Assembly: GCA_000467715.1 (NCBI GenBank)
Contig: AJFK01000004.1
Location: 1-64,000 of the forward strand
Direction of reading: 5' to 3'
DNA length: 64,000 nucleotides
Origin: Hysterium pulicare CBS 123377
Taxonomy: Eukaryota > Ascomycota > Dothideomycetes > Hysteriales > Hysteriaceae
Made by a program: the position numbers and the translations under genes. How positions within the stretch are numbered: position 1 is the stretch's first letter; every line of letters starts with the position of its first letter. Below are positions 10,978 through 22,030 of the stretch, piece by piece. The notes beneath the pieces were generated by a model that was not told the DNA's origin, made no database searches, and saw only the letters and a list, made by a program, of their open reading frames with translations.

Positions 10978-12179
10978 GTTCCGTCCGAACTCGCGTCGTG
11001 TAGAAAGGAATCAATAGTGCATTAGGAAGTAGCTGATACCAAATTCCAACGATCAAGTCAGTCAAACGATGCCTTTGCGTTGCGTCAATTAGGTGAGTGT
11101 TGGGTTGACGAGTCAGGCGAAGTCTTGTGTAGATACGTGGAGGCGGGGCTCCCTACTAAGGTATACCGATGGGATGAAGATGAGATAAAGAGGTGAAGAG
11201 CTCAGGGAAGAGGTCAATGGCACTGGCAGAGGAATGGCAGTAACAAAGCTTCACTGCTAGCAATTGGGCAATGACTGTGATATGGGGAGGAGCCGTTGGC
11301 GATGGTGCGTCGTGAAGTGTGAATTACAAGAACGCGTCGACGAAAGATACGCTAGTGTGCGGACAGTAGGCGCTAACTGGTATCGGCTTAGTTGCTCCAC
11401 TAAAGCGACGCCCGGGCACGTGCAGTCAGCCGAAGTGAAATTGGTCGTGATATAATTCATCACCAAACGCCACTGTGAATCAATGGTCTCCTTGACTTGC
11501 AGTCAATGGTCTCGTTGACTTGCAGTCAATGGTCTCGTTGACTTGCAGTCAATGGTCTCCTTGACTTGCAGCATTCCAAGTTGTTTATTCTGGACTCGGT
11601 GAGATTCCTATAAAGCAGCATAGGGCTAGCGATCTCTGAACTCGTTACACGCCTCCTTGCGATGGCTTGAAACGGCTGAAACACGTCTCTTCGCCGTCCC
11701 GTCTTAAAAAGGCTGTACAGCGGTATTTGCAAGTCTAGTGATATATTGGAATGATGAGATGTATCAATTGCCGCCAGCCTGTATTGCCCATGACGAAGTA
11801 GGGCACACGAACTTCGGATGATACTACAGCCTTCCACCACAGATGACACTATATAAGAATGTCCACATCTGGCTGCTGAGGTATAAAGAGGGGCATCCTA
11901 GGGCATGCTTGGCCAAGCAAAAGCAGGTCAATCCTTTCGCTATGATATTCATTGTTCTGTTATGCCAAGGTTCGGGGTCTCTTTGTCATGGTTCAGCAAA
12001 TTCTTTATCTCTGATCTTACAATGCATTGTTCCATCTATTTTCAGCATATCTTTGTCTCCAAGGCTCCCCTTTCTTCCTCGCTCTCCACAATGGCTTTGT
12101 TCAGTTGTAGTATATTCCGTGGGTACTGGACTCTGTGAAATGGTTAGACTCAACTGTATCCGCTGCATCAAACTGCATC
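10978..12179. other. Divergent intergenic region between GTPase and zincin genes
   Basis: No supported gene lies here. The region holds the promoters of two divergent genes and the 23-bp tandem repeat listed separately. 11940-12120 is pyrimidine-rich leader-like DNA for the zincin gene. Confidence 0.55.
11480..11571. repeat. Tandem repeat, 4 x 23 bp
   Basis: The unit tcaatggtctcsttgacttg plus cag repeats four times back to back (11480, 11503, 11526, 11549). Only one position varies: copies 1 and 4 have C, copies 2 and 3 have G. Each unit contains TCAA and TTGA arms that could act as paired sites. It lies in the shared promoter region. Confidence 0.95.
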
Positions 12180-13529
12180 ATGAGCATGGTTACCGCTTCT
12201 TCTGCCGACTACGTTAACGCGGCTGTTAAACTTATCACGGCTGCCAATAGGAATGATCGTTTCTTACTTCTCGATGATCCTTCCATTCCTCGACCGAACT
12301 TGGATAACGATATCCATCCCGTATTCGACAGGTGTAACTTTCTAGATATGTCCGATAATGGGCTGTATTATGAGGACCTCATCCCTTCGCTTCGTCTCGC
12401 CTCGATGTTTCTTCAGCATGATTCGATGCTCGCGTGGTTTGTACGACCGGCTTTCGGGAAGGAGCTAACTGAACTCCAGGTTTGGAAGACATATTTGTCT
12501 TATTCATGTCATTCCAAAGCAGAGAATGATCATAGAATCAACGAAGTGCGAGATGCCTTGGGATGCTTAGCACATTCTATCAAATTCACGTTCGGCTCGA
12601 GTACGAAATCAGCTTTTGCTGAGACGAGAAAGAATGATTACCTTGTGCCTCATCACACGGACCACTGCACACCGCTTTTCAGATACCACGGCTCCACGAT
12701 CATTCTTATCCGAGAGCACTTTGCAAAGTGTATCTCTACCCATGGTCATTCCTACTCTCTCTGCGATAGACTACGACTCGAATTTTGTTTGGCAGTTACG
12801 CTAGTCCATGAAGTGACGCATGCATTTGGCATCATGATTCGTGGTGATCTAGAGGAGCCTTGCATACATCGATCTGACCCAAAGGCGGAATGGGGAGCAT
12901 CATGGGAGGCTTTCGCTCTAGGTGGCATCATCAACCCGTTCGATCGCAACTTGGACCACGTTTCCTTCATGATGAAGAAACAATGGCTTTCCGATACCGT
13001 GGAATGCTCGCAAGGCGGTAGACAATACGATGCCGTGCCAATGTCCTGGATCGGTCAGTGGTTCCAGAGGTCGACCTGGAATGTCATTGCAAAGAAAGGA
13101 CCCGGTGTGGTTCGTCCTCCGGTAAGTGGGTTGAGATTTCGTCAACGAAAAGTGCCGGAGAATCGCTTCTCAGTCATAACTAACCACCAAGATGCCTTCA
13201 AAGATGTTTTGAGGCTGCAGAAGGAAGTGTATCATGGACAGGAGACCCCTTCCCAGATTCCTTGGGAAGCGCGCTTCATTTTACAGGCCGAGCTTGTGAA
13301 GTTACAACCGAAACATGAAGAGAAGACGTGTCCAAAGAAAGAGTATACCCGCACGGAGTTGGTTCGCTCCTTCGTCAAAGGTCTTCCTCTGCCGAGCCAT
13401 CAGATGGACGCCAAGCCTCAACACTTAGCTTTGCCTGTCTTGAAACGACATGCATCACCTCTAAAAGAGGATGTAGAGGACTCTGAGTTCGGTCGTGGTC
13501 GGCGAAAGAGATGCAAAACAAATTGTTAA
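12180..13529 (+). CDS. Zincin-like protein with HEVTH motif
   Basis: The protein has 449 residues from the ATG at 12180 (MSMVTASS); the frame opens at a GTG 45 nt upstream, which I reject. LVHEVTHAFG (HExxH at 210-214) followed about 22-29 residues later by a Glu-rich segment (AEWGASWEAFALGG) fits the gluzincin-type layout, with two His and a distal Glu as candidate zinc ligands. There is no signal peptide or membrane segment. The C-terminus is basic (GRGRRKRCKTNC), so a nuclear location is possible. The family is a fungal zincin group of unknown substrate. Whether it is an active peptidase is inferred only from the motif. Confidence 0.75.
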   Translation: MSMVTASSADYVNAAVKLITAANRNDRFLLLDDPSIPRPNLDNDIHPVFDRCNFLDMSDNGLYYEDLIPSLRLASMFLQHDSMLAWFVRPAFGKELTELQVWKTYLSYSCHSKAENDHRINEVRDALGCLAHSIKFTFGSSTKSAFAETRKNDYLVPHHTDHCTPLFRYHGSTIILIREHFAKCISTHGHSYSLCDRLRLEFCLAVTLVHEVTHAFGIMIRGDLEEPCIHRSDPKAEWGASWEAFALGGIINPFDRNLDHVSFMMKKQWLSDTVECSQGGRQYDAVPMSWIGQWFQRSTWNVIAKKGPGVVRPPVSGLRFRQRKVPENRFSVITNHQDAFKDVLRLQKEVYHGQETPSQIPWEARFILQAELVKLQPKHEEKTCPKKEYTRTELVRSFVKGLPLPSHQMDAKPQHLALPVLKRHASPLKEDVEDSEFGRGRRKRCKTNC

Positions 13530-16500
13530 GCATGCTTGGCTAAACAATACGTCAGCGAACTCAACGTCAAAGTTCCCTACATCTCACTCTCACGCCTAAG
13601 AATAACTTTGCCAATCTACCGAATGAGCGCTCCAAAGATCAGCAGTTAAGTCCAGAATTTTCATCTTCCTCCGGCTGGTCCGAAGGCTCAATTTTAGCGC
13701 TTTCATCATTTCTATTCTCTGCTTTCATGCATAGCGTCGATCTGCATCATCAACTTCTTTAAGATTTTCTCTGCGTGTTAGGAGCCCCTTGTAAGTTGTT
13801 TTTGCTTTAGACGCTGTAATTCAAGACTTTATTAGCTTGATGATCCATTGGACAAGTTCCCTTTCTCGTGTCTGGTATCGTCTATTTTTGGCCCTAGCGG
13901 GTCGGGTCGAAACCTTCATTCCTTGAATGCGTAAGTCCACATCATCCATCTACCGCATACATGGTTCTGATAACCGTTGAATCGATATAATTTGCTGTAT
14001 ATCTCGTTATACACAGCCTCGCAGAAAGAATGTTCTATTTTGAGATAAGTCGATGATTACCTCACCCCGTCCCGAGTCCCGACCCGTTCATGCGTGCACA
14101 GCCACTCAATCTCACCCTCACCATCCTCTACTTGCCTGTAAGTATTGCTTCATTTTAATCTATTCAGTGACATGCTGGATATCTTTACGCATATCATCTC
14201 CCAGACAGAGGGCTTGACCATCCACTACCCTCATGCCATTCGCTACGACTACCCCACATCTAGTAATCTGCCACCAGCATGCTCATCATCAACTAACTGC
14301 CCCCGCAGTTTTTTCGGATTATCGATGCTAAATTTCTGTGGAGCCAGCATCAAGTTCACTTACATCTAGCATGCAAGTACAACAGAGATGATCGTCCTCA
14401 GGCGAATCCTCCTACAGTTCTCTCAATCCCACCGGACCCGCATGTGAATTATGTATCATGCCGATCGTTGCATTAACCTTTCAGAGCCCAACCCCAGAGC
14501 CCATTAAGTGCACTAAGCTTTTGCCACTTCAAATACCTGTGGTTACACGATCGTGCCACAACCGTTCGTCTACGTCAAGACCTTCCAATCTGTGTTCGTA
14601 GGAGCTGGTCAAGCGGGAAAGAGTGAAGAAGCTTTGACTTTTCTGGGATCTGCTGAATAAGCTTCTGACGAGCTGGCTGGGTTTCTTGTGAAAGCTGCGG
14701 CCTGCAGGAGGTCTCGGTCGTCGTTCTTTGCATGGATAGTCTGGTGCGGTATTTTGGTTCCACTATTAACGGGATCTCTGATCTGATACTAATTTGCGAG
14801 GCTGGCAGCCTGATCTTCCCCCTCGACTCTATGAGTTTAGGCCATACATGAAGGAGAGAAGTGGTTTTGGCTTTGTGTTTCATTCTTATTGTAACTTGTA
14901 AGCATGCACTTCAGACTTGAGTTCGGCCTTTTTCCTGTCATCGATAGACAGTCTTGCTGAAAATCTTCCTTCCGAAAGCGGATGATCTAAAAACAGCCTC
15001 AACGTCATCCAACCATCGTTCTGTCTTCTGCGGATATAGTATGCATGTTGTAACGCGACCATGAATCCTCTGCCCAGCAATGCACGTTCTATTCTTGAAC
15101 CGAAGTGCAGTTCCTCTGACGCGGTCTTTGCATTGCATACTGTTGACAATTTCCCAAATATGCAAGACTTTCTTTGTTTAGAAGGATCTTTTCATCACAT
15201 ACGTGTCCATGAAGTAACGTATTCCAACTCTCTCATTCCTCCGATCTTCCAACGTTCCTGCAATTCGTCTTTCCAAGATCAATACGCGAGGTGTTCTTGT
15301 CGCCGTTACACATCGCTAGAGCAGCACGTTCCTCGCATTTCGTGATGGCGAGAATAAGACGCTTTTAGGAATCATCTCCGACTTTGCATAGGAGACTATT
15401 CTTAACATTAGCCGTACACATGATGCATCTAAGGCAACTAGGAACCTCGAAGAACTAAATTAACCATCAATTATGCGTCTGTCATTATTCGTTAACCTAA
15501 CCCCATCCCAATAACCTCCGTGCATCCCTAAATAGCAGAAATAACCATCTCAACATCATTGACAAGCCCATATCTCTACCCCTACCCCAGCACCACCCCA
15601 CACACGCTCATACCCCCGACCCTATAATCCCACCAGCTCCGTCCAGCCACCTCGCATAATAGCTCTAAAAAAATTTAAGTACCGAGGCACGGACGAGCGC
15701 GAGACATAGCCAAGAAAACAAATTAGCCACGGGCTTGCTTACAGAGCTTTTGAGTGGGGGTGTTTAGTAAGGGGGTGGGACTGTGGGACATGACTCGTGA
15801 GATTGTGGTTTATAATCGGGTTGGTTTTGATCAGTGATTCGGTAGGGCAAAAGGGGGGATATTGAAACTGGGAAAGTTGCTGTTTAGGGCGAAGGGGGGT
15901 TTTGTAATGTAGCTTTGGTTGACTGGCGTTGGGACACTGTCTGTTTGGGCGCGCGCTTCTGAGCTTGGAAAATGAGATCATTGATGATTGATGAGTAAGA
16001 GACAGAGAGAGAGGTGAAAGGGTGAAATACCTATTGCATATTCTAAACGGATGGCTGTGTTGTTGGAGTTCACAAATGTGGAAAATGAGGCTGGAAGAAA
16101 AGGGAAGAGGCCTGGTTAATAATATTCACAAGTCTCAGAGCGGTTCTCAAGATCGTCATATCTAATTCCATTGTCTTCTTCCCAATCGCAGACCTTCGAA
16201 AGTTAAAACAGTCACAGCAGATGAGAAATTCAAAATGTCGCAGAGCTGAAATGTGGGAGGTCCATGACTTCTCTTCTTCATTCTAATAACATGGCGTCGT
16301 CGAGCCAATGCCCCCAATAAAGTCTATCCAAACCAAATTTCCAAATACTAGTTTAAGCGAGGGTATCAATGCTAAGAAGCGAATAACAAGCAGAAAAGCT
16401 CAAGCCAGACTTCTAGCCCAATGTCCCCTCCATCTTCCTTCCGTGGAGTAAAAGTCTTGGCGAGCGTGAAGAATTGAAAACACTTCCTTCCCATCCATAG

Positions 16501-16626
16501 CGAGTCGGAAGTCCCTCTTCCCCCCATCCCGTTTTATCATCTCGCTCATATCGCCAAATCCTATCCATTGAGCCAAATTGGTTGAGCGAGGATGAAGTGG
16601 GAGTAGGAGTAGATAGAGAGATCATA
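13530..16626. other. Long gene-poor stretch
   Basis: About 3.1 kb without a supported gene. Short minus-strand frames at 14575-15165 contain some protein-like text but no ATG-initiated ORF and no family I recognise. 15540-16020 is G/A-rich on the + strand. I see no terminal repeats or transposase remnants. Confidence 0.5.
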
Positions 16627-17907
16627 TCATCTCCTCCTCCCACCCCTTGCGCTATTCCACCTCGCCTCCAACTCCCGCGCCCGCTCACTAGCCGCCTTCC
16701 TCCTCTGCGCATTCATCTCCGCCTGACTCTGCGCATAATCCGGTAACTCGTCATCATCATGCCTCTCCTCCTCCAACCCCAATCTTTCTAGCTCGAGATT
16801 GATCTGATTCATCACAGCTGGTGCTGTTCTCGACCCTTGGTCTTGCTGAGGAGGTATCGATAGGCCCTGCGTGTGTGAATGAGGCTGCGGAGTCTGATAA
16901 TACGACGACCCGGGACTCTCGTCTCGGGGTAAAGGAGGCAATGGTCTCTCTCTCGCGTCACTGATGCTTTCTCGTTGCCGACTTCGTGAGGAACCAACAT
17001 TCCATTCTGCATTCCACCGCACATTTGCCGCGCCGCCGAATAAATTAGGCTGTAACCTGGGCGGACTCAACGGACTTCCTCCGTCCCATCCCAGCCCCAT
17101 GTCACTAGGTAATCCGCTCGTCGCCTCGACAAATAGATGGAATTGGCTTGCGTCCTCGAAGGGTTCCGGGCTCAGCCATGTTTGCGGTCGCGGTCTGCTT
17201 TCTGTTTCTGGACCTGATTCGGGGAAGGTGCGGCGGGTGCGTGGTGGGCCTGGTTCAAAGGGCGCGGATACGGATACGGAGCGGTATGGTTGCGTTAAAG
17301 GTTGATACATGTCGTGGCCTGATGGGGAGGGAGATCCATGTGTGTGGGCGGAAACGGCGCGGGTCAGTTGCGGTGCGGCGTAGTAGGGTTGGTAGGGGCT
17401 TGAGGGCATGCTATGGGAGGATGGAAGAGGGGCGGAGTGGAGAGCGGAGGTTGAGACGGCGCCGGCGGGGTGGTATTGATATGGCGAGAGATTGCGGGTG
17501 TTGGCTGAGCGGTGGTTGTTTGCGTGCAGAGAGGTGCTAACAGCTTCGTCCTGTTGTTGTTGGGAGGGACGACGACGGAACACGTTTCGAAGTGATGCTG
17601 ATTTCCGTCTTTTCTTGGGGTCGGGCGAGTGGTATTGAGATGGTGATATGGCGCCGGTGGAGTTGGAGTTGGCGTTTGAGGTAGCGGGGTAATCCGTAAA
17701 TATGGATGACATAGAAAGGAACCTTCCTCCCTCTGCATCCGACGAGGAAGTATCGTTCATGCTGACTAAATTCCTGTCTGCATTGGTCCGGTATGTAGTC
17801 TGCTGTGCTCTATCTGCCCGACCTGCTCGATCGTGACTTGACCCCGATAACCATAATTCAATGTCGTCGTTTTCGCGCCCGTATCGTTGCCCTCTTGGTT
17901 GGGCCAT
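16627..17907 (-). CDS. Low-complexity Ser/Pro-rich hypothetical protein
   Basis: The protein has 426 residues from the ATG at 17907 (MAQPRGQRYGREND). An upstream in-frame ATG at 18066 would add 53 residues, and the frame runs on to 18120. Most of it is Ser, Pro, Gln and Tyr rich and likely disordered, with a basic patch (DPKKRRKSASLRNVFRRRPS) that may be an NLS or membrane-binding patch. The conserved-looking part is the C-terminal helix with LPDYAQSQAEMNAQRRKAAS then ERARELEARW, and a LERLGLEEER stretch before it. I recognise this tail pattern from unannotated ascomycete proteins but know no function. Confidence 0.65.
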   Translation of the reverse strand: MAQPRGQRYGRENDDIELWLSGSSHDRAGRADRAQQTTYRTNADRNLVSMNDTSSSDAEGGRFLSMSSIFTDYPATSNANSNSTGAISPSQYHSPDPKKRRKSASLRNVFRRRPSQQQQDEAVSTSLHANNHRSANTRNLSPYQYHPAGAVSTSALHSAPLPSSHSMPSSPYQPYYAAPQLTRAVSAHTHGSPSPSGHDMYQPLTQPYRSVSVSAPFEPGPPRTRRTFPESGPETESRPRPQTWLSPEPFEDASQFHLFVEATSGLPSDMGLGWDGGSPLSPPRLQPNLFGGAANVRWNAEWNVGSSRSRQRESISDARERPLPPLPRDESPGSSYYQTPQPHSHTQGLSIPPQQDQGSRTAPAVMNQINLELERLGLEEERHDDDELPDYAQSQAEMNAQRRKAASERARELEARWNSARGGRRR

Positions 17908-20900
17908 ACAATCTGGCGGCAGTATACTCTTGTCGTCAAGGTGGTTGAGGTCGCGATCGACTTGCAAGAGCAGCAGCGACGACCGAAGAAGTTCGAGGGC
18001 CGTATAGGAAATATAGTCTGGCTTTGCGATCGACGGAGGGGTCAGCACGTCGGTGCAGGGTAGCATTCTGGGTAGTCCACGCGGGCCGGGGTCGAGCGGC
18101 CGATCAATCAGAGCTGTCAAAGTTCTCTTGGGAAACGGGAAAAAGGGTTATGGTAACGTTTGTCGTAATGCAGTGTTCCTTCAAGCGGCAGCGGGATGGC
18201 TTGCGTTAGTGCGAAAGGAGGCAAATTCAGAGATTAAACGGGATTGTGGAAAATTAGAAAGTACAGCAGATTACGATGCGTGAAAAAGGTGGAGGCAAAT
18301 GCAATAATGTAGTCGTACAAGTAACAGGACAGGTGGATTAGCTGAGCGGCGTAGGCGATGCCGCAGGGAAGATACAGCTGGTGGGAATTGAGGTGTGATA
18401 ACATGTGTGAATCGCGGGCGAGCGAAGTGATAGTATCTATTGTCACTCCGTGTTTCTTCCTGCCCCTTGGATTCGAAACGCGAGGTACTCCATTCCAGTT
18501 GTGTGGCGCCTCGATCGGAAATTGCATCAAGACATGCCACATGTGAGGGATCTCTGCGCAGCCTGAAGGATGCTCTACGCTCTGCTGGAATGGTTTAGTA
18601 CGGCGGGCAACATGTCCCCTACAAGCGGTGGCCCTGCACGACAGCCTGATGCCTGATATTACGGTGAGGCTCAAGACAGTCTCAGCAGGGCAGATCGGGT
18701 AGGCAAAGCTGGTGAGCTGCGTGGGCTGGGTCGGCAGTGAATGGCCGTGGTGGGGATGAAGCTTAGTTTAGCTGTGGGCTAGTTCGGAGCGGGCGATCAG
18801 CAAGAGTCGCACTGCACAGCCTCTCGCTTGTCTAAGAATAACAGGCGCTAGCATCAGCAACATCCATTTACTTTCATCCTTCTTGCATGCCCGGGTGCTG
18901 TTGTACCGCAGCGCCTCGCACACGGTTAAAGTGTGATTGATTCCAGTAGCCATAGACGACTCTTCTCGCCGTCTCTCCTACCGCACCGTTGCTGATCACG
19001 CATCTGGTTACAGTAACTCCGTCAGCTCGTTTGAAGATCATGCACTTGAAGACATCCCAGGCAACACCAGCCGAGACGCCGCCCCCTCAAACTGGATCAG
19101 TCTCCAACAATCTGGACTTCTGGAAGCTGTTCACCGTTCATCTCAAGTTGCTGCAGACTCAGCCTCAAGGATGCACCACATACGTACCCATACCGAATCC
19201 CTACTGCAGTGTCCGCAGCCTCGCAGCCTCGCCTTGAAATCATGGGGTTGGCTAATTCCCGGTGTTGGGAATTACTAGGCTGGTGGTTAGTCAGGCATGA
19301 TAATCCCAAGAGCCCCGAAAAACATCGGAATAACTGTTTCTGGCTGAAGAAGTGCGCAGATGCTATATAAAGCACCTGAAAAGTAGTCGTACGAGTTGAA
19401 ATACACGATGATGAGGTAAACTTCGATATTCAGCTGACACTTATCGATTAGTAGGCCGCCAGCCAAGCAGCTCATCATTTCCAAGAACATTGATATCTTC
19501 AATTCCAAAGTTGCAAAGCAGGGTGAGCGCGTTCGAGTAACCTTCCTATTCTAGACGCCTTCTCGAACAAAATTAGGATGAGACATTTCGCGCGGATGCG
19601 CTGCTCTGTTGAGGAAGGTGTCCTCTTTCGAAACGCTTCCTTCAGGAACGCAACATAACGGCGTTACGGAGCCTCGCATTTGACGTGTGAGATCAACCAG
19701 CAGACTGGGATCGCATTCGTCGGTTCGGTTCGCATCTTGCCGTGGCATTCCTCCACGATCTGTTTGCCAACCCCTGCCTTCCAATTCACCGATACGGATT
19801 AAACCTCGCTCAGGCACTCTGCCATCGTTATTATATTACCCCACGACTCAAACGAAAAGCCTCTGAAAGTAGACGTAAACAATATGAAGGAGCACATTGC
19901 ATCGCATTCTACTTCCCATTATTCCATAAGGCTGATTTCCGCAGCCTGTGCATGAACATTATCGGAACACAGCCTTGCACTGATTAAATACTATCGCCAG
20001 CACGTTCTCGCAATCTATCTCTCTATGCAATCCCCTAGAAGCCTTCGTATTTGATAAGCTGAGTCATTTGGTATATTTACCGAGGTCTACTGGCAGGGGA
20101 GACACAGATTGAAATGCCAGATTTCGGCATTGCTAAGATATGAGGTTGTGAGTCAAACCTGACCCCGTCTTGAAGGGTTGCAAATCGGCTAATATGGTGC
20201 TTACGCTAGAACTATGTATGTATTTCTGGAATTTTGACGAGACTCGCTCGCATTCGTAAGTAGAACCTTGGAAGGTACTCCATCTCGAGTTATCACGTGA
20301 TAGCAAAGATCGAGACCCTCGGAATGAGAATACTAAAGTAGCGACTGCCGAAGAATGAAACACATTGAACTGTTCTTGCCGATGTATCTTTCCATCCAAT
20401 GCGATTTCCCTCATAGTCCGCATCGATCTTCCAGGCTCTACATCACGTGCTTCACCCCAAGCTGACAGGAGCGTGAGAAAGCACAAGCGATATAGCTTCG
20501 TATTAGAGAATATCATCGGACGACACCGAGACATCATTCGTATCTGCTATGCGAAGACTCTAATTGCAAAGAGGAGGTAGAACCGGTGGCCTCGTCAGCT
20601 TACTCTTTACTGATCAACGAAATCTTTAACATGACCTGATTAGGCAATTGCAGACGATGAGCGCGAGTATCTCAACGACAGAATGCTTTGCTTTTTGAAA
20701 TCTAAGGCTCGTACTTCGTCGTATAGTGGTAGAGCTTTTTCAAGAGCCTTGTGAATGATCTATTATTGCGATCGAGTCTAATGATAGCTAATTACCTAGC
20801 GAGTGAGCGATAGCTACAGGAAAAATCTATTCCCAGCTTCTTGTCATCCATTTTCGAAAACTCAACTTCATTTTCGTCGCCATACAGCTCGTCTTAATCC

Positions 20901-21286
20901 CATAAACCCCGCCAAGACCCTCGCTCTACCGCAGTGAACACCATCTTGCATCGTATACTAATGAAATCGGTGTGTTGCAAGGTTCTAAGTGCGGAAGGGA
21001 ATGTTCGATTGTTGAGAAACCGAAACCGCGGAATTAGGGCATTGTCAGGCTCCTCACGCTCAGAGGTCTACTTGCATTGTCTGTGTAGTAAGTCAGAAGG
21101 CTGAACTTGGAACCTAAAATATCGGCAGATAGGACACTCACGTATTTCTCCAGCCCACAAAAGCCTTCACGTCCCCCGGAACCGAAAACCTCGAGTATTG
21201 CAAAACCCGCAGTCGCTGCAAGAGATTGATGTGGATCGCAAGCCACACACCAGCGCATAAACTCAAAGGCGAAATGGCCTCACAGT
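17908..21286. other. Long gene-poor stretch
   Basis: About 3.4 kb with no supported gene on either strand. The small frames at 18234-18674, 18937-19278, 19551-19817 and 20133-20537 either do not start with ATG or show no domain or splice-consistent extension. The first 160 bases may still be leader of the upstream gene. Confidence 0.5.
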
Positions 21287-21487
21287 TCATCTGAAACCAA
21301 AGGTACTGAGATAGTACTCCAAAAATGCTATATTCTGCTGGGCGATGGCACGAGAAAATGAACAGAGAATGGGAGTAATGATCATGCGACCGCTGCGGCT
21401 TGTATGCGTCAATGCGTATAGGTCGGAGTCATCGAGATGGGCGCAGATGCGGTCGATTATGTCATTTGGCAGATTGAAAAGAGCCAT
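21287..21487 (-). pseudogene. F-box domain fragment
   Basis: The 66-residue frame starting at ATG 21487 (MALFNLPNDII) is an N-terminal F-box: LPNDIIDRICAHLDDSDLYA followed by LTHTSRSGR, then ITPILCSFSRAIAQQNIAFL, which resembles the start of an ankyrin region as in many fungal F-box/ankyrin proteins. The frame then stops. A downstream frame (21258-21034) might be a spliced continuation, but no convincing intron joins them. I read it as a fragment or decayed gene. F-box proteins recruit substrates to SCF ubiquitin ligases. Confidence 0.4.
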
Positions 21488-22030
21488 GACGGACGGAATA
21501 TAATGTGCGGAGATGAAGCTGTTCAAGCGAGGGAATATTGTTGAATGGTAAAACTGGATGTTGGGCTTCGTTGCGGAATAGCTATGATGTGGTGTGATGG
21601 ATGTTGTTCTAAAGATGCTGGCTGTGTAGTATCTGCGAAGAAACGCTGTTTACAACCAGCATCTCTCTTGCCAGTGTTTATGAAGTTGGGAAGGGCGCCT
21701 TGGGGCTGAGGATAAGTGAAGTAGGAAGGCACGGCTGCTGACCTGAACATCGTTAATGTAACTGATTGCGAATCGGCTGAAGCTCACATAAAGCTAGTAC
21801 TCTTTTGTGGTTCGACGGAATTGTTGTAAAACGTCTGATTTGCGCAGACTGACTTGAAAGGAATTTTCATCATGAAAGGTGACGAGAACCGGAAGTCCGA
21901 AACTACGACTCAAGCAGCTATTACTTCCATGCAATGGCTGCATGCATATCAAATGGGCCTCCTTCCATCTGAGTGATTTTCAGATTCTCCTACCCTCGTA
22001 AACCTCACCTCCTCCTAGCCGGCTGGGAGA
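21488..22030. other. Intergenic region
   Basis: No supported gene lies here. The 21523-21750 minus frame has no recognisable content. Confidence 0.55.

Noticed and set aside
14575-15165. Overlapping minus-strand frames with protein-like text.
   Set aside because: The frames have no ATG at a sensible place, no domain and no phase-consistent introns, so they are not supported as a gene.
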